Shown in pieces: positions 7,636-15,965 of a stretch of 64,000 nucleotides of DNA. The notes below the pieces were generated by a model. That model searched no databases. It saw nothing but the letters and a program-made list of their open reading frames with translations, and had not been told where the DNA came from. Each line of letters starts with the position of its first letter. Position 1 is the stretch's first letter. Source of the stretch: Clostridiaceae bacterium HFYG-1003 (lineage in GTDB: Bacteria > Bacillota > Clostridia > Clostridiales > Clostridiaceae); assembly GCA_024579835.1 (NCBI GenBank), contig CP102060.1:1674001-1738000 (forward strand). Reading direction: 5' to 3'. Position numbers and translations under genes: made by a program.

Positions 7636-10319
7636 GTGTATCCCATCCTTTCTAATGCAGATTTAACTTTAGCCTTCGACAGAGCTGTCTTTTCTTCAAC
7701 CTCTCCTAAAGTGTGCTCATAGCGTTTGGCAATTAAAACAACCTTTGAGGCGAGACTATTCAGTACCTGATCAATAGCATCAGTAATATCATTTTCAAGT
7801 CTTGCCATCCACTTTTTGTCAAAGAGTAAATGCTTTACTTCATCAATCGTTAGTTCCCCGTATTTAGCAAGTACTAAATCATCCAGTTCTTTTCGAGCAT
7901 CTTTAATCGCTTTGTCAGCTTCTTCTTTTGCAGTTAACTTAGCTTGGTAAGAAAGAAGAGCATTATATTCCTCAATATATGTTCCAGGCATTATTGCATT
8001 ATCATTTGCTTCTTTTAATGCATTTTTAAGCTTAGCCTTTCCGAAAGAACCGTTCTTATTTCTAAGTTCATATATCTTCAGCTCACTATTTACTTTGACA
8101 ATTTTCTCCATCTCTGAAGTACTGCCTGCATCAAATAATTCAATAAGTTTTGTAATGTCATCAATCACTTCAGAAGTCTTTTTTCTTTCAAGTTCTTTTA
8201 TCTGCTTATTCAGATTTGCCTTAGGTATACCGTCACCTTTTTCATTCAATGCATTTATAAGCAAGCCTTCGTCACCTGATTCTTCTTCTCTCATTTCATC
8301 CAGTTCAGATTCAAGCAATGCAGATTTCTCAATTAGCTCATTAAGAGCCATTAACTCAGTTTCAAAATACTCCCGTTCAATAATGTCTCTCGAAATTAAA
8401 GTACCTTCAAAAGACTTCATTTTTGAAGTATCATCGACTTTTATTTCTTCTCCATTTTCATCTTTAGCTTTCTTTTGAGCGTATACATATTCAATCTCGC
8501 GTCCCGCATCATATCCACTCGCTTTTATTACATATACATCATCTTGCATTTTCTCATTCCAATAATTAAGCAAGAAGTCGTACACATCGTAATTGTCTAA
8601 AAGTTTTGCCGATTCAAAATCACTTAAAATTTCAATGCCCAAGCTTCGAATTAATTCTTTTGGATTTGTATCTGTATTAACGTTGAGTAATAAATCTTTT
8701 ACTTTATTTTTCCATGCCTCGAATAGAGAACCGTATTCAGTTTCCTTTTCAACCTTTATATTTTTATCTTCAGAAATGACTGTTTCAATTTCATTTGGTT
8801 TTATAGCAAGATTATAGACTTTATGATCTTCATCGACACAAGTGAATATCTCTTGTCTTAACTGGGGCGATATTTTCCAGAGTCTCTCTAAAGAGTTAAT
8901 ATCGACTTCTGGAATACCTCCCTTAAGATGAGATGATATATTTTGAGGCAATGTGTCATCAATCTTTTTGATATAGCGAGGCACATTTAAGTTCCCATCA
9001 TTCTCTTCTAGGATTTTTTTATAGGTAACAAATTTAGAGTATCCCTCAATCTCTTCTTTGTTAATAAAGGTTTGAACTATTTTCTCAATGTCTTGTTCAC
9101 GAAGGCGGTTCTTGTTTCCGTCTTTCTTAAATCCACGGCTTGCATCAATCATAAAAATGCCTTCACGTTTATCCGCTTCTTCTTTGTCAATAATAATGAT
9201 ACAGGCAGGAATGCCTGTGCCATAAAACAAGTTTGTAGGCAATCCAACAATACCTTTTATATATTTCTTATCAATAACCGCTTTTCTAATAATTTCTTCT
9301 GCATTAGGTCTAGATAGTACACCGTGTGGCAGAATAATCCCTGCCTTACCGTTGCTTTCCAATGCTTTTAGAACATGCAAAAACCAAGCGTAGTCTCCAT
9401 TCTTTTCTGGCGGAATGCCATAACCATCAAACCGCTTGTATTTGTCTTCAGATGGTTTAATTCCATCAGTCCAGTCTTTATCAGAAAATGGTGGGTTCAT
9501 GACAATAAAATCGAATTTTCTAAGTCCACCAAAATCATCAGTATATTGTGGATTAGCTAATGTATTTCCGCTTTTAATTTCACCTGTACCTTTGTTATGT
9601 AGGATGAAGTTCATCTTTGCTAAACCAGCAGTATCAGGATATTTTTCTTGTCCAAATATTGTAACTATGGAATCTCCATTATCATCAGTTGGTGCTTCAT
9701 CTGCTGCACGAATAAGTAAAGATCCACTTCCCGCCGCAGGATCATGGAGGGTCCATTTCTTTCCTGTCTCTTGTTTAATATCGCCAATGCCAATAAGTCT
9801 AGCTATAATACGTGATACCTCACTAGGTGTATAAAACTGTCCCTTACTCTTACCAGACTCTTGAGCGAATTTCATCATAAAGTATTCATATGCATCTCCA
9901 ATGATGTCATCGCCACTGGCTCTGTTACTTTTAAAGTCAATCGCAGGATTCTGGAAAATAGCAATAAGACCAGAAACTTTATCAACGAGTTCTTTACCAG
10001 AACCTAGTTCATCTGGATTGTTAAAGCTTACATCAGGAAGCGCACCTACTAACTTATTATCTTCTAGAAACTTTTGAAGAATTACGTCTACTCTTTCGCC
10101 AACATCTGGCTTACCTTTTGCAGCAATCAAGTCGTCAAATGAGGCACCTTCATTTACTGTAAATTCAGCAAAACGTTGCCCTTTGTATCGATCTGATACA
10201 TACTTAAAAAATAACAATACAAGCACATAATCTTTATACCTTGAAGGTTCTACTCCACCTCTTAATTTATTACAAGCCTCCCATAATAGGGAATACAATT
10301 CTGATTTTTTCACGGCCAT
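7629..10319 (-). CDS. hsdM: Type I restriction enzyme, adenine methylase subunit HsdM, long form
   Basis: The product is 896 residues, against about 500 for typical HsdM. Residues 1-150 form the HsdM N-terminal domain. The SAM-binding motif DPAAGSGSLL is at 193-202 and the N6-adenine motif NPPF at 275-278, so the methylase core looks intact. From about residue 480 on, the chain is charged, helical and probably coiled coil, including E-L-D-E-M-R-E-E-E-S-G and many K/E runs, ending in ALSKAKVKSALERMGYTW. Long HsdM forms are known, but the tail role is unclear. It overlaps hsdS and follows the Phd-like gene by 36 bases. Confidence 0.93.
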   Translation of the reverse strand: MAVKKSELYSLLWEACNKLRGGVEPSRYKDYVLVLLFFKYVSDRYKGQRFAEFTVNEGASFDDLIAAKGKPDVGERVDVILQKFLEDNKLVGALPDVSFNNPDELGSGKELVDKVSGLIAIFQNPAIDFKSNRASGDDIIGDAYEYFMMKFAQESGKSKGQFYTPSEVSRIIARLIGIGDIKQETGKKWTLHDPAAGSGSLLIRAADEAPTDDNGDSIVTIFGQEKYPDTAGLAKMNFILHNKGTGEIKSGNTLANPQYTDDFGGLRKFDFIVMNPPFSDKDWTDGIKPSEDKYKRFDGYGIPPEKNGDYAWFLHVLKALESNGKAGIILPHGVLSRPNAEEIIRKAVIDKKYIKGIVGLPTNLFYGTGIPACIIIIDKEEADKREGIFMIDASRGFKKDGNKNRLREQDIEKIVQTFINKEEIEGYSKFVTYKKILEENDGNLNVPRYIKKIDDTLPQNISSHLKGGIPEVDINSLERLWKISPQLRQEIFTCVDEDHKVYNLAIKPNEIETVISEDKNIKVEKETEYGSLFEAWKNKVKDLLLNVNTDTNPKELIRSLGIEILSDFESAKLLDNYDVYDFLLNYWNEKMQDDVYVIKASGYDAGREIEYVYAQKKAKDENGEEIKVDDTSKMKSFEGTLISRDIIEREYFETELMALNELIEKSALLESELDEMREEESGDEGLLINALNEKGDGIPKANLNKQIKELERKKTSEVIDDITKLIELFDAGSTSEMEKIVKVNSELKIYELRNKNGSFGKAKLKNALKEANDNAIMPGTYIEEYNALLSYQAKLTAKEEADKAIKDARKELDDLVLAKYGELTIDEVKHLLFDKKWMARLENDITDAIDQVLNSLASKVVLIAKRYEHTLGEVEEKTALSKAKVKSALERMGYTW

Positions 10320-10355
10320 TCATTTAACCTCTCTCATCTCTTAGTTGTTTTATAT

Positions 10356-10568
10356 TCAGTATTCAGTTATATCTATTCCTGCTTTTAATAGCCTTTCGTA
10401 TCTCTCGTGAGAAATAAGCACTGCTACAGGCTTTCCATTTTTCAAAACAAAAGCAGTTTTATCTTCATCTGATAAACCTGTGATTAATTTAGAGGATTGT
10501 CCTCTAAGAAAATCTGACATGTTATAAAACTCCATTGGTTGTTTTTGGGCTTTATCTTCCTTATCCAT
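10356..10568 (-). CDS. Orphan Phd/YefM-type antitoxin-like regulator
   Basis: I chose ATG at 10568, with AGGTGG eight bases upstream, over an in-frame GTG at 10580; the product is then 70 residues. The sequence has the Phd/YefM pattern: N-terminal N-M-S-D-F-L-R-G, then FVLKNGKPVAVLISHERYERL, the standard Phd core. Such proteins bind their own promoter through the N-terminal fold and neutralise a Doc or YoeB-like toxin through the C-terminus. No toxin gene is adjacent: the next gene is hsdM. Being first in the restriction operon and next to its promoter, it may act as a controller of restriction gene expression. That role is inference. Confidence 0.75.
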   Translation of the reverse strand: MDKEDKAQKQPMEFYNMSDFLRGQSSKLITGLSDEDKTAFVLKNGKPVAVLISHERYERLLKAGIDITEY

Positions 10569-10591
10569 ACCTAAATCCACCTTTTCTTTTT

Positions 10592-10620
10592 ATAATAACA
10601 TATAGACATTGCTATTTCAA
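10592..10620 (-). promoter_or_regulatory. Promoter of the phd-hsd operon
   Basis: On the minus strand, TTGAAA (10615-10620), a 17-base spacer and TATTAT (10592-10597) with TG one base before it (extended -10). It lies 24 bases upstream of the Phd-like start codon. The layout fits a SigA-type promoter. Confidence 0.7.
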
Positions 10621-10691
10621 CCTGTTTATGCACTTATAAAGTAATTACTTTTAACACCCTTTTTAACTTGATAATCCTCTGAACATACTAG

Positions 10692-10740
10692 CTATCTTGT
10701 CAACTCACTATTATTTCGCCAACTATCTTATCAACTCACT
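10692..10740. repeat. Direct repeat pair CTATCTTRTCAACTCACT
   Basis: Two 18-base copies (10692-10709 and 10723-10740) differ at one base and are spaced by 31 bases. They lie upstream of the restriction promoter in the gene-free stretch 10621-10886. They may be regulator binding sites or relics of an element end; the CAACTCACT part recurs near 985-993 at the other end of the island. Confidence 0.5.
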
Positions 10741-10886
10741 TAGTCATCTGCGGTATTTGCTGATGACTTTTTAAGTTCAACAATCTTAGATAACTTCCCT
10801 CAAAGCAAAAAACCATGATTATCCTTCCAGCTTAGAACCAGACCTCAAATCACGGAAAGCCTTTATTTACTTATCTTATTGCACCC

Positions 10887-12254
10887 TTACTTATCGACCC
10901 TTGACATCAATACCACCGTCTCAACGTGGTTCGTATTGGGATAGTTATCCATCAGAACCAGATCATGGATTGCGTAGTCGGTCATCTTCATGACATCCTG
11001 AACCATTGTTTTGGGATTGCAGGAGACATAGATGATCTGTTCTGCCTTGAACTCCAGGAGGTACTGGAGTGCTTTGGGGTGGATTCCGCCTCTGGGGGGA
11101 TCTACCACGATCAAATCGGGGGCTTTGGTTAGTGTGGCTATGACGTCTTTCACATCACCGGCGAGGAATGTGGCATTATCATTTCCGTTGATTTTGGCGT
11201 TCTCCTGTGCCATCTGAACGGCCTCTTCAATAATTTCGACTCCTGTCACGTGTTTGGCGTAAGGAGCCAGGATGTTGCCGATGGTACCGGTCCCGCAGTA
11301 CAGGTCGAACACATCTTTCACTGCAAGATCTCCGGCAAACTCCAGAACCTGCCGGTACATACGCTCGGCCGCTTCTGTGTTGGTTTGGAAGAAGCTTTGC
11401 GGGGAGATTCTGAAATTCAGTCCACAGACAATCTCATGAATATAGGGCTCCCCATACAACAGATCCAGCCGGTCTGCCACTACGGCATCCTGAAGTGAAT
11501 CATTGGTCATGTGCCAGATCGAGGTCAGCTTGCCAGACAAGTCTGTCTTAAGCAGTTCGTTGGCCCAAGCCAGGGGATCGAGTTCTGGGTCGGTGGCGGT
11601 CACGAGAATTGCCATTAACTCTCCGGTTCGCTTGCCTTCCCGGATGATCAGATTGCGCAGGGTTCCCTGATGGCTCATCGGCCAGTAGTAGGGTATTCCA
11701 GTTGCACTGAAGTGATCCAGCGTAGCACGCAGCAGGCGATTGAAATCTTCCGATACCAGTTGGCACTGATCCACCGTAATAATTGAGTTCTTGCGACTCA
11801 GGTAATGAAGTCCAAGACTAAGGGGTGCACCCTTGGTTTCATCCCCGAAGGTGTACTCCATTTTGTTTCGATAATGATACTGCTCCGGGCTGGAGTGTAT
11901 ACCGTGATATCGAACCGGGATCAAGCCGCCGGCTTCCATCATCTCAAGGACTTCTTTTTCCTTCCAGCGAATCTGAAGGTCATACGGGACTTCCTGGCTC
12001 ATGCAACCGCCGCATTTTAAGTAATGAACGCACTTGGGCTCAACTTCCCATGGTGCTGCCTTTACTTTATCCAGAACCATCATCTGACCGATGCCCTGCT
12101 TGTTTTTCAGATGCCGCCCCAGAATGACCTGACCTGGAAACATATGCTTGGCATGCATCTCCTGACCTTCCACATACCCCACGCCAATGCCCGGATAGGT
12201 GGTATCTATGATCTCCATCTCATATTCTGGTCGGTTTCGTCTTCTTTTTTCCAT
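10887..12254 (-). CDS. rlmD: 23S rRNA (uracil-5)-methyltransferase, RlmD/RumA type
   Basis: The product is 455 residues, normal for the TrmA/RumA family. A TRAM-like N-terminal region is followed by the iron-sulfur cysteines C75, C81 and C84, then the SAM-binding motif FDLYCGTGTIG, the motif DPPRGG, and the catalytic cysteine in YVSCNP. It methylates a specific uridine of 23S rRNA using SAM. A GGAG site lies about 12 bases before the ATG. Which 23S position is modified cannot be told, as Gram-positive members may do more than one. The gene borders the AT-rich island, and its 3' end (NHVETVVLM) is the segment used as an integration target by several Gram-positive conjugative elements. Confidence 0.9.
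   Translation of the reverse strand: MEKRRRNRPEYEMEIIDTTYPGIGVGYVEGQEMHAKHMFPGQVILGRHLKNKQGIGQMMVLDKVKAAPWEVEPKCVHYLKCGGCMSQEVPYDLQIRWKEKEVLEMMEAGGLIPVRYHGIHSSPEQYHYRNKMEYTFGDETKGAPLSLGLHYLSRKNSIITVDQCQLVSEDFNRLLRATLDHFSATGIPYYWPMSHQGTLRNLIIREGKRTGELMAILVTATDPELDPLAWANELLKTDLSGKLTSIWHMTNDSLQDAVVADRLDLLYGEPYIHEIVCGLNFRISPQSFFQTNTEAAERMYRQVLEFAGDLAVKDVFDLYCGTGTIGNILAPYAKHVTGVEIIEEAVQMAQENAKINGNDNATFLAGDVKDVIATLTKAPDLIVVDPPRGGIHPKALQYLLEFKAEQIIYVSCNPKTMVQDVMKMTDYAIHDLVLMDNYPNTNHVETVVLMSRVDK
10912..10933. other. Candidate attachment site in the rlmD 3' end
   Basis: This segment encodes the conserved NHVETVV end of the methyltransferase. In streptococcal integrative elements that insert into rum-type genes the crossover falls in this conserved stretch. 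Here AT-rich accessory DNA begins just beyond the stop codon. No integrase or matching second copy is visible in the window, so this is inference. Confidence 0.3.
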
Positions 12255-12301
12255 GGACTTGTTAGCTCCGCCTTTCGGTAAATTTCATTTGAACGCCTGT
12301 C

Positions 12302-12673
12302 CTAATACATAACTTTCGAATTGGTGAATTCAATCAGAGCTATGATCACTACCACCAGGTTTACCAGGAGGAAGCTGTATTTCAACAAGTCAGGCAGCGT
12401 ACGATAAATATAATTGCTCATCAGATCCGAATTGATCAATAAAAAGTTTTGGATCATGAAGTAGTTTATAAGGAACGATAGATACATAAACAGACTGTTA
12501 TAGAACATATTCGTCCGGGATTTAAACATACTGATTTTGATCGCCACTATGAAGTTCAGGATGGCACTCATAATCAAAAAAATCGCGATCGGGTACTCCC
12601 TCATGTATATTCCGAAGATCCCGTAAAACACAGAAAAATAAATGCTGAAAATCTGGATGACAACACGTCTCAT
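12302..12673 (-). CDS. Small integral membrane protein, unknown
   Basis: An upstream extension is open, but ATG at 12673 has AAAGGAG eight bases before it, so I use that start (123 residues). The product begins MRRVVIQIFSIYFSVFYGIF and contains about four hydrophobic helices separated by short loops. I recognise no family. It lies 47 bases downstream of the rlmD start on the same strand, and its own start is divergent from the TauE gene, so it probably has its own promoter in 12674-12871. Confidence 0.65.
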   Translation of the reverse strand: MRRVVIQIFSIYFSVFYGIFGIYMREYPIAIFLIMSAILNFIVAIKISMFKSRTNMFYNSLFMYLSFLINYFMIQNFLLINSDLMSNYIYRTLPDLLKYSFLLVNLVVVIIALIEFTNSKVMY

Positions 12674-12820
12674 ATCGGTACTCCTTTGGCTTGATGGATT
12701 CAGTTCCCTTTCGTGTCTGAAATCCATTATAACATAGGGGAACAATCTGAAATGCTCCTCTGATTTGCGCTGGAGAGTACAGGAAAATTGACTGTACCCT
12801 GTCTCGACCGGACAAAAGAA

Positions 12821-12829
12821 TGATAAAAT
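12821..12829 (+). promoter_or_regulatory. Extended -10 promoter element of the TauE/SafE gene
   Basis: TGATAAAAT matches TG-N-TATAAT at five of six -10 positions, 42 bases before the start codon. No good -35 is seen, as is common for extended -10 promoters. Confidence 0.45.
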
Positions 12830-12871
12830 GGAAAAAGTGCTGATTTTAATGGACTTAAGGAGATTATTCAT

Positions 12872-13639
12872 ATGGAATACGGCAGTCTTATTTCATTCGT
12901 TTTTATATGCGCCGCCGCTTTTATCGGAGCTTTTGTTGACGCCATTGCGGGAGGCGGCGGGCTGATCACCGTGCCAGCCTACGTACTGGGCGGATTCCCG
13001 CCCCACTTCGCACTGGGCACCAACAAGCTTTCGGCCACCTTTGGCTCTTTTTCCTCCACCATCGAATTTTTCCGGCAAGGCAAGATCCACTTTCCCCTGG
13101 TCAAATACATCATCCCCTGCACCCTTCTTGGTGCGATCCTGGGCGTGAATTCAGTTCTGCTGATCAATCAGGATTTCCTGTACCCGCTGATTTCGGTGAT
13201 GATCCTGGTCGTTGGCATCTATACCTACTTTAAGAAAGATCTCGGCCTGATCAATACGTTCCAACTCAAATCCAAAACTCAGATCGCCATGGGCATGTTC
13301 TTTGGGTTTGTCATTGGCTTTTATGACGGATTCTTTGGCCCCGGTACCGGATCCTTCCTGCTCTTCATCTTCATCAAATTTTTCGGGATGGACTTTGTCC
13401 TGGCCGGAGGCAATACTAAAATTCTCAATTTCATCAGCAACATTACCTCCCTCATCGTCTTTGCCTTGGCTGGCAAAATCAACTACAGCTTCGGTCTTAT
13501 GGCTGGCATCTTCTCCCTGATGGGGTCCGTGATTGGAACCAAAGTAGCCATCCGAAAAGGTGCCTCCTTCGTCAAACCGATCTTCCTCATCATGAGTTTT
13601 GCTGTATTCGTCAAGATGATTTATGAGATGATGACCTGA
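12872..13639 (+). CDS. TauE/SafE (DUF81) family membrane exporter
   Basis: The product is 255 residues, the family norm. It has about eight hydrophobic helices and the two family hallmarks: a glycine-rich A-G-G-G-G-L-I-T-V-P after helix 1 and G-F-Y-D-G-F-F-G-P-G-T-G-S in the second half. Members carry sulfite, sulfoacetate, taurine-derived or other small organic anions out of or into the cell. The substrate cannot be assigned, as no sulfur or taurine gene is adjacent. AAGGAG lies ten bases upstream of ATG. Confidence 0.88.
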   Translation: MEYGSLISFVFICAAAFIGAFVDAIAGGGGLITVPAYVLGGFPPHFALGTNKLSATFGSFSSTIEFFRQGKIHFPLVKYIIPCTLLGAILGVNSVLLINQDFLYPLISVMILVVGIYTYFKKDLGLINTFQLKSKTQIAMGMFFGFVIGFYDGFFGPGTGSFLLFIFIKFFGMDFVLAGGNTKILNFISNITSLIVFALAGKINYSFGLMAGIFSLMGSVIGTKVAIRKGASFVKPIFLIMSFAVFVKMIYEMMT

Positions 13640-13705
13640 TCCACAAACCACCGACCGGCACACCGCTTTATTCATCATCCTGATATTCCATTTGGCAACT
13701 GCTAT

Positions 13706-13791
13706 GAACAGTCTGCTTTAAACCGACTGTCTTCAATCGATTGACAGTAAACAGACTGACTGTAACCAGTATGGCTGTAATCATACTGGTT
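13706..13791. other. Cluster of nested inverted repeats, no clear gene
   Basis: CAGTCTG (13709-13715) pairs with CAGACTG (13752-13758). Inside them ACTGTC/GACAGT flank the perfect palindrome TCAATCGATTGA (13733-13744). Next to them AACCAGTATG and CATACTGGTT form a perfect 10-bp stem (13764-13791). The gene-free stretch is 13640-13985. A weak minus-strand reading frame with one hydrophobic segment crosses it but has no ribosome binding site. It may be a small RNA or a repeat element. Confidence 0.4.
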
Positions 13792-13905
13792 GACGCCATG
13801 ATTTTTAGTTCAGGCATCCTCTGATGGATCGCCCGAACCGAACCGCTTCCGAGATGAAAAATCAATCCCTGGCATCCGTAAGATGATTACTGCAGGTTTC
13901 CACAC

Positions 13906-13938
13906 GAAAAAACCGATCTGAGTCAGATCGGTTTTTTC
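13906..13938. terminator. Bidirectional rho-independent terminator
   Basis: The arms AACCGATCTGA and TCAGATCGGTT are flanked by A-run and T-run on either side, so it can stop transcription from both the TauE gene and the leftward 116-residue gene. Confidence 0.85.
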
Positions 13939-13985
13939 GACTGAATGGATGCATGGATCCGGAGTGAGTGTCCCTGCCTTTTCTC

Positions 13986-14336
13986 CTAGTCCTGGTTTGG
14001 AGAATCCTTCCGCTGCGGGTTCTCATCCAGGAGATCCTGTCCGGTTGACACTTTCTTCAGTGATTCCCCCAGGGTGGCGGCACCCTTGCCCAGCATCTGA
14101 CCAAAGGTCTTCTTCTCGTTGTCTTCGCAGGCTGCCAGTTCTTCCTTCAGACGAGCTTTTACGGCCTGATCCTCATACAGCTGTTTCAGAGCGTCATCAT
14201 TCACCTGATTCAAGGCATCTGAGTGATCGACAGGCGATTTCTCATTTTCAGGTTTCTCATATCGGCCTTTTTCCCGGTGATACTCCGTACTAGCAGGCAC
14301 TGTTGGCTTCTTTTTCAATTTATCCCAAATGCTCAT
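13986..14336 (-). CDS. Small charged cytosolic protein, unknown
   Basis: The product is 116 residues, rich in K, E, D and Q, with no signal peptide or membrane helix. It begins MSIWDKLKKKPTVPASTEYH. Residues 45-105 look helical (DDALKQLYEDQAVKARLKEE). I do not recognise a family. The ribosome binding site GGAAGGG lies nine bases before the ATG and a bidirectional terminator follows the gene, so it is probably a real monocistronic gene. Confidence 0.65.
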   Translation of the reverse strand: MSIWDKLKKKPTVPASTEYHREKGRYEKPENEKSPVDHSDALNQVNDDALKQLYEDQAVKARLKEELAACEDNEKKTFGQMLGKGAATLGESLKKVSTGQDLLDENPQRKDSPNQD

Positions 14337-14470
14337 ATCGATTTCCCTTCCTGTGATTTAATTATGAAGATCGATTCCTGATGAGACCAGTTTACCATAA
14401 GTTGATGGACGTTCAGTAACGGAACTCCGAATGAACCGTGAATCAGGCACGGATCAGCCGGTATCAACTG

Positions 14471-15262
14471 CTAAGCTGCCGGATCCGACTCCAGCAGAAT
14501 CTGATTTTTGTCATTGTAGATCGAACGATACCCAAAATAAAGTGAGCCGAACACGGACAGACACACCACTGTCGTAATCGCAATCATAATGGCGATCTGA
14601 TAGAGAATTGCCGTGGTTGGGAGAGTGCCGGACAGGATTTGCCCGGTCATCATTCCCGGCAGGGCGATAATCCCCATGCCAAGCATCGAGTTAAGAGTCG
14701 GCAGGAGAGCCGTCTCAATGGCCTGATTGGCAAAAGGCAGAAGAATCTGATCCGGCCGTGCTCCGATGTTGAGCAAGGCTTCAATCCGGTTGCGCTGACC
14801 CGAGAAGCTCTCCCGGAAGGTTTTCACCCCCAATGTGGTTCCGGTCATTGCATTCCCCACGACCATCCCGCTGACTGGAATCATATATTGCGGATTAAAG
14901 ACAGACTCCCCCACCACCAGGGCAATAAAGAAGACCACGACAAACAGTCCCGAAAAAAAGAGCGATCCGGCAATTGCGATTTGAAAGCCGCGGTTCAGCC
15001 CCTTGTTCTTGCGCAGAATCCGCAGAATAGCGAACCCAGTCATCAGAAGAAAATACGCCACAGTAAACAAAGGATGCGGGTTCTGAATAATATAAGTCAG
15101 AATCAGACCGGCCAGGATCAACTGAACTGTCATTCGAATGCTGGCTATAACCAGCAGCCTGGTCTGATCAATCCGACTTTTTTTCATCACAAACAGCACA
15201 ACCAGCAACAGCAGATAAATTAATGCAAACTGCCAGATCTGCATGACGACGATTCCTTTCAT
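14471..15262 (-). CDS. fetB: FetB-type ABC transporter permease (UPF0014)
   Basis: The product is 263 residues with about seven hydrophobic segments. The conserved UPF0014 stretches are present: PVSGMVVGNAMTG, a cytosolic N-R-I-E-A-L-L-N-I-G-A region and L-P-G-M-M-T-G-Q-I-L-S-G. In Escherichia coli FetAB is linked to iron export and resistance to oxidative stress. The start lies one base from the stop of the ATPase gene, so the two form one operon. Substrate by homology only; no iron regulator gene is adjacent. Confidence 0.85.
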   Translation of the reverse strand: MKGIVVMQIWQFALIYLLLLVVLFVMKKSRIDQTRLLVIASIRMTVQLILAGLILTYIIQNPHPLFTVAYFLLMTGFAILRILRKNKGLNRGFQIAIAGSLFFSGLFVVVFFIALVVGESVFNPQYMIPVSGMVVGNAMTGTTLGVKTFRESFSGQRNRIEALLNIGARPDQILLPFANQAIETALLPTLNSMLGMGIIALPGMMTGQILSGTLPTTAILYQIAIMIAITTVVCLSVFGSLYFGYRSIYNDKNQILLESDPAA

Positions 15263-15263
15263 A

Positions 15264-15899
15264 TCAATTCCTCCGCTCGATCAGAATGGTACGATCCGCA
15301 ACCCCATCCAGCAGAGACCGATCGTGGCTGATGACAAGAACCGTCATCCCCTGATGTTGCGCGTAGTCCCTGATGGCATGAAACAGTCTGCTGCCAGTTG
15401 TCTGATCCAACGCCGATGTCGGTTCATCCAGCAGCAGGATGTCCGGTTGAAACGACAGGCAGATCGCGATGTAGACACGCTGGCGCTCCCCGCCTGACAT
15501 TGTCTGGCATATCTCATCAAGACCAAAGGGTACCTGCGCCAGCTGCAAAAACTGCTTCTTTTCCGCTTCGGTTAAATGAGACTTCTGACGAAACTCGTAA
15601 AACCGGTCAAAATTTTCTGAGATGGTTCCGTCAAACAGAAACGTCGACTGGCTGACCAGTAGAATCTTCCGTCTTAACTCAACCGTATCCATTTCATGCG
15701 TTGGCATCCCCCGATAGTAGATCGTCCCTTGGGTGGGTGTCTGCGTATAGTTCATTAATTTAAACAATGTCGATTTTCCAGCTCCGGATGCTCCGGCAAC
15801 GGCAATAAACTCGCCTTCACAGACCTCAAGGTCAGGATAGGATAAGAAGTTTTGGAACGAAAGCTGCTCGGTGGCCAGAACGACCTTTTGTCCTGTCAT
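15264..15899 (-). CDS. fetA: FetA-type ABC transporter ATP-binding protein
   Basis: I chose ATG at 15899 (211 residues), preceded by a GTGAGGGAAT ribosome binding site; a longer frame starts with GTG at 15965 without a good site. Walker A is GASGAGKST, the ABC signature MSGGERQR and Walker B DILLLDEPTSALD, followed by the switch histidine in VISHD. It pairs with the FetB permease directly downstream. Upstream lie a stretch without genes and a 17-base tandem repeat that could bear on control of this operon. Confidence 0.88.
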   Translation of the reverse strand: MTGQKVVLATEQLSFQNFLSYPDLEVCEGEFIAVAGASGAGKSTLFKLMNYTQTPTQGTIYYRGMPTHEMDTVELRRKILLVSQSTFLFDGTISENFDRFYEFRQKSHLTEAEKKQFLQLAQVPFGLDEICQTMSGGERQRVYIAICLSFQPDILLLDEPTSALDQTTGSRLFHAIRDYAQHQGMTVLVISHDRSLLDGVADRTILIERRN

Positions 15900-15965
15900 G
15901 AATGATTCCCTCACTTCCGGTTGTCCCACAGACGTTCCTGCCATCGAAGGCAGATCTGCGGACAC

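Noticed and set aside
10356-10568. Complete toxin-antitoxin pair
   Set aside because: Only the antitoxin-like half is present; no toxin-sized frame lies on either side.
13151-13678. Minus-strand frame of 175 codons
   Set aside because: It lies opposite the TauE/SafE gene, lacks a start site and has the acidic, His-rich composition typical of antisense frames.
13668-13865. Small membrane protein gene on the minus strand
   Set aside because: One hydrophobic stretch is visible, but there is no ribosome binding site and the region is dominated by hairpins.
14639-15223. Plus-strand frame of 194 codons
   Set aside because: Antisense to fetB, very rich in Gln, His and Arg, without a ribosome binding site.
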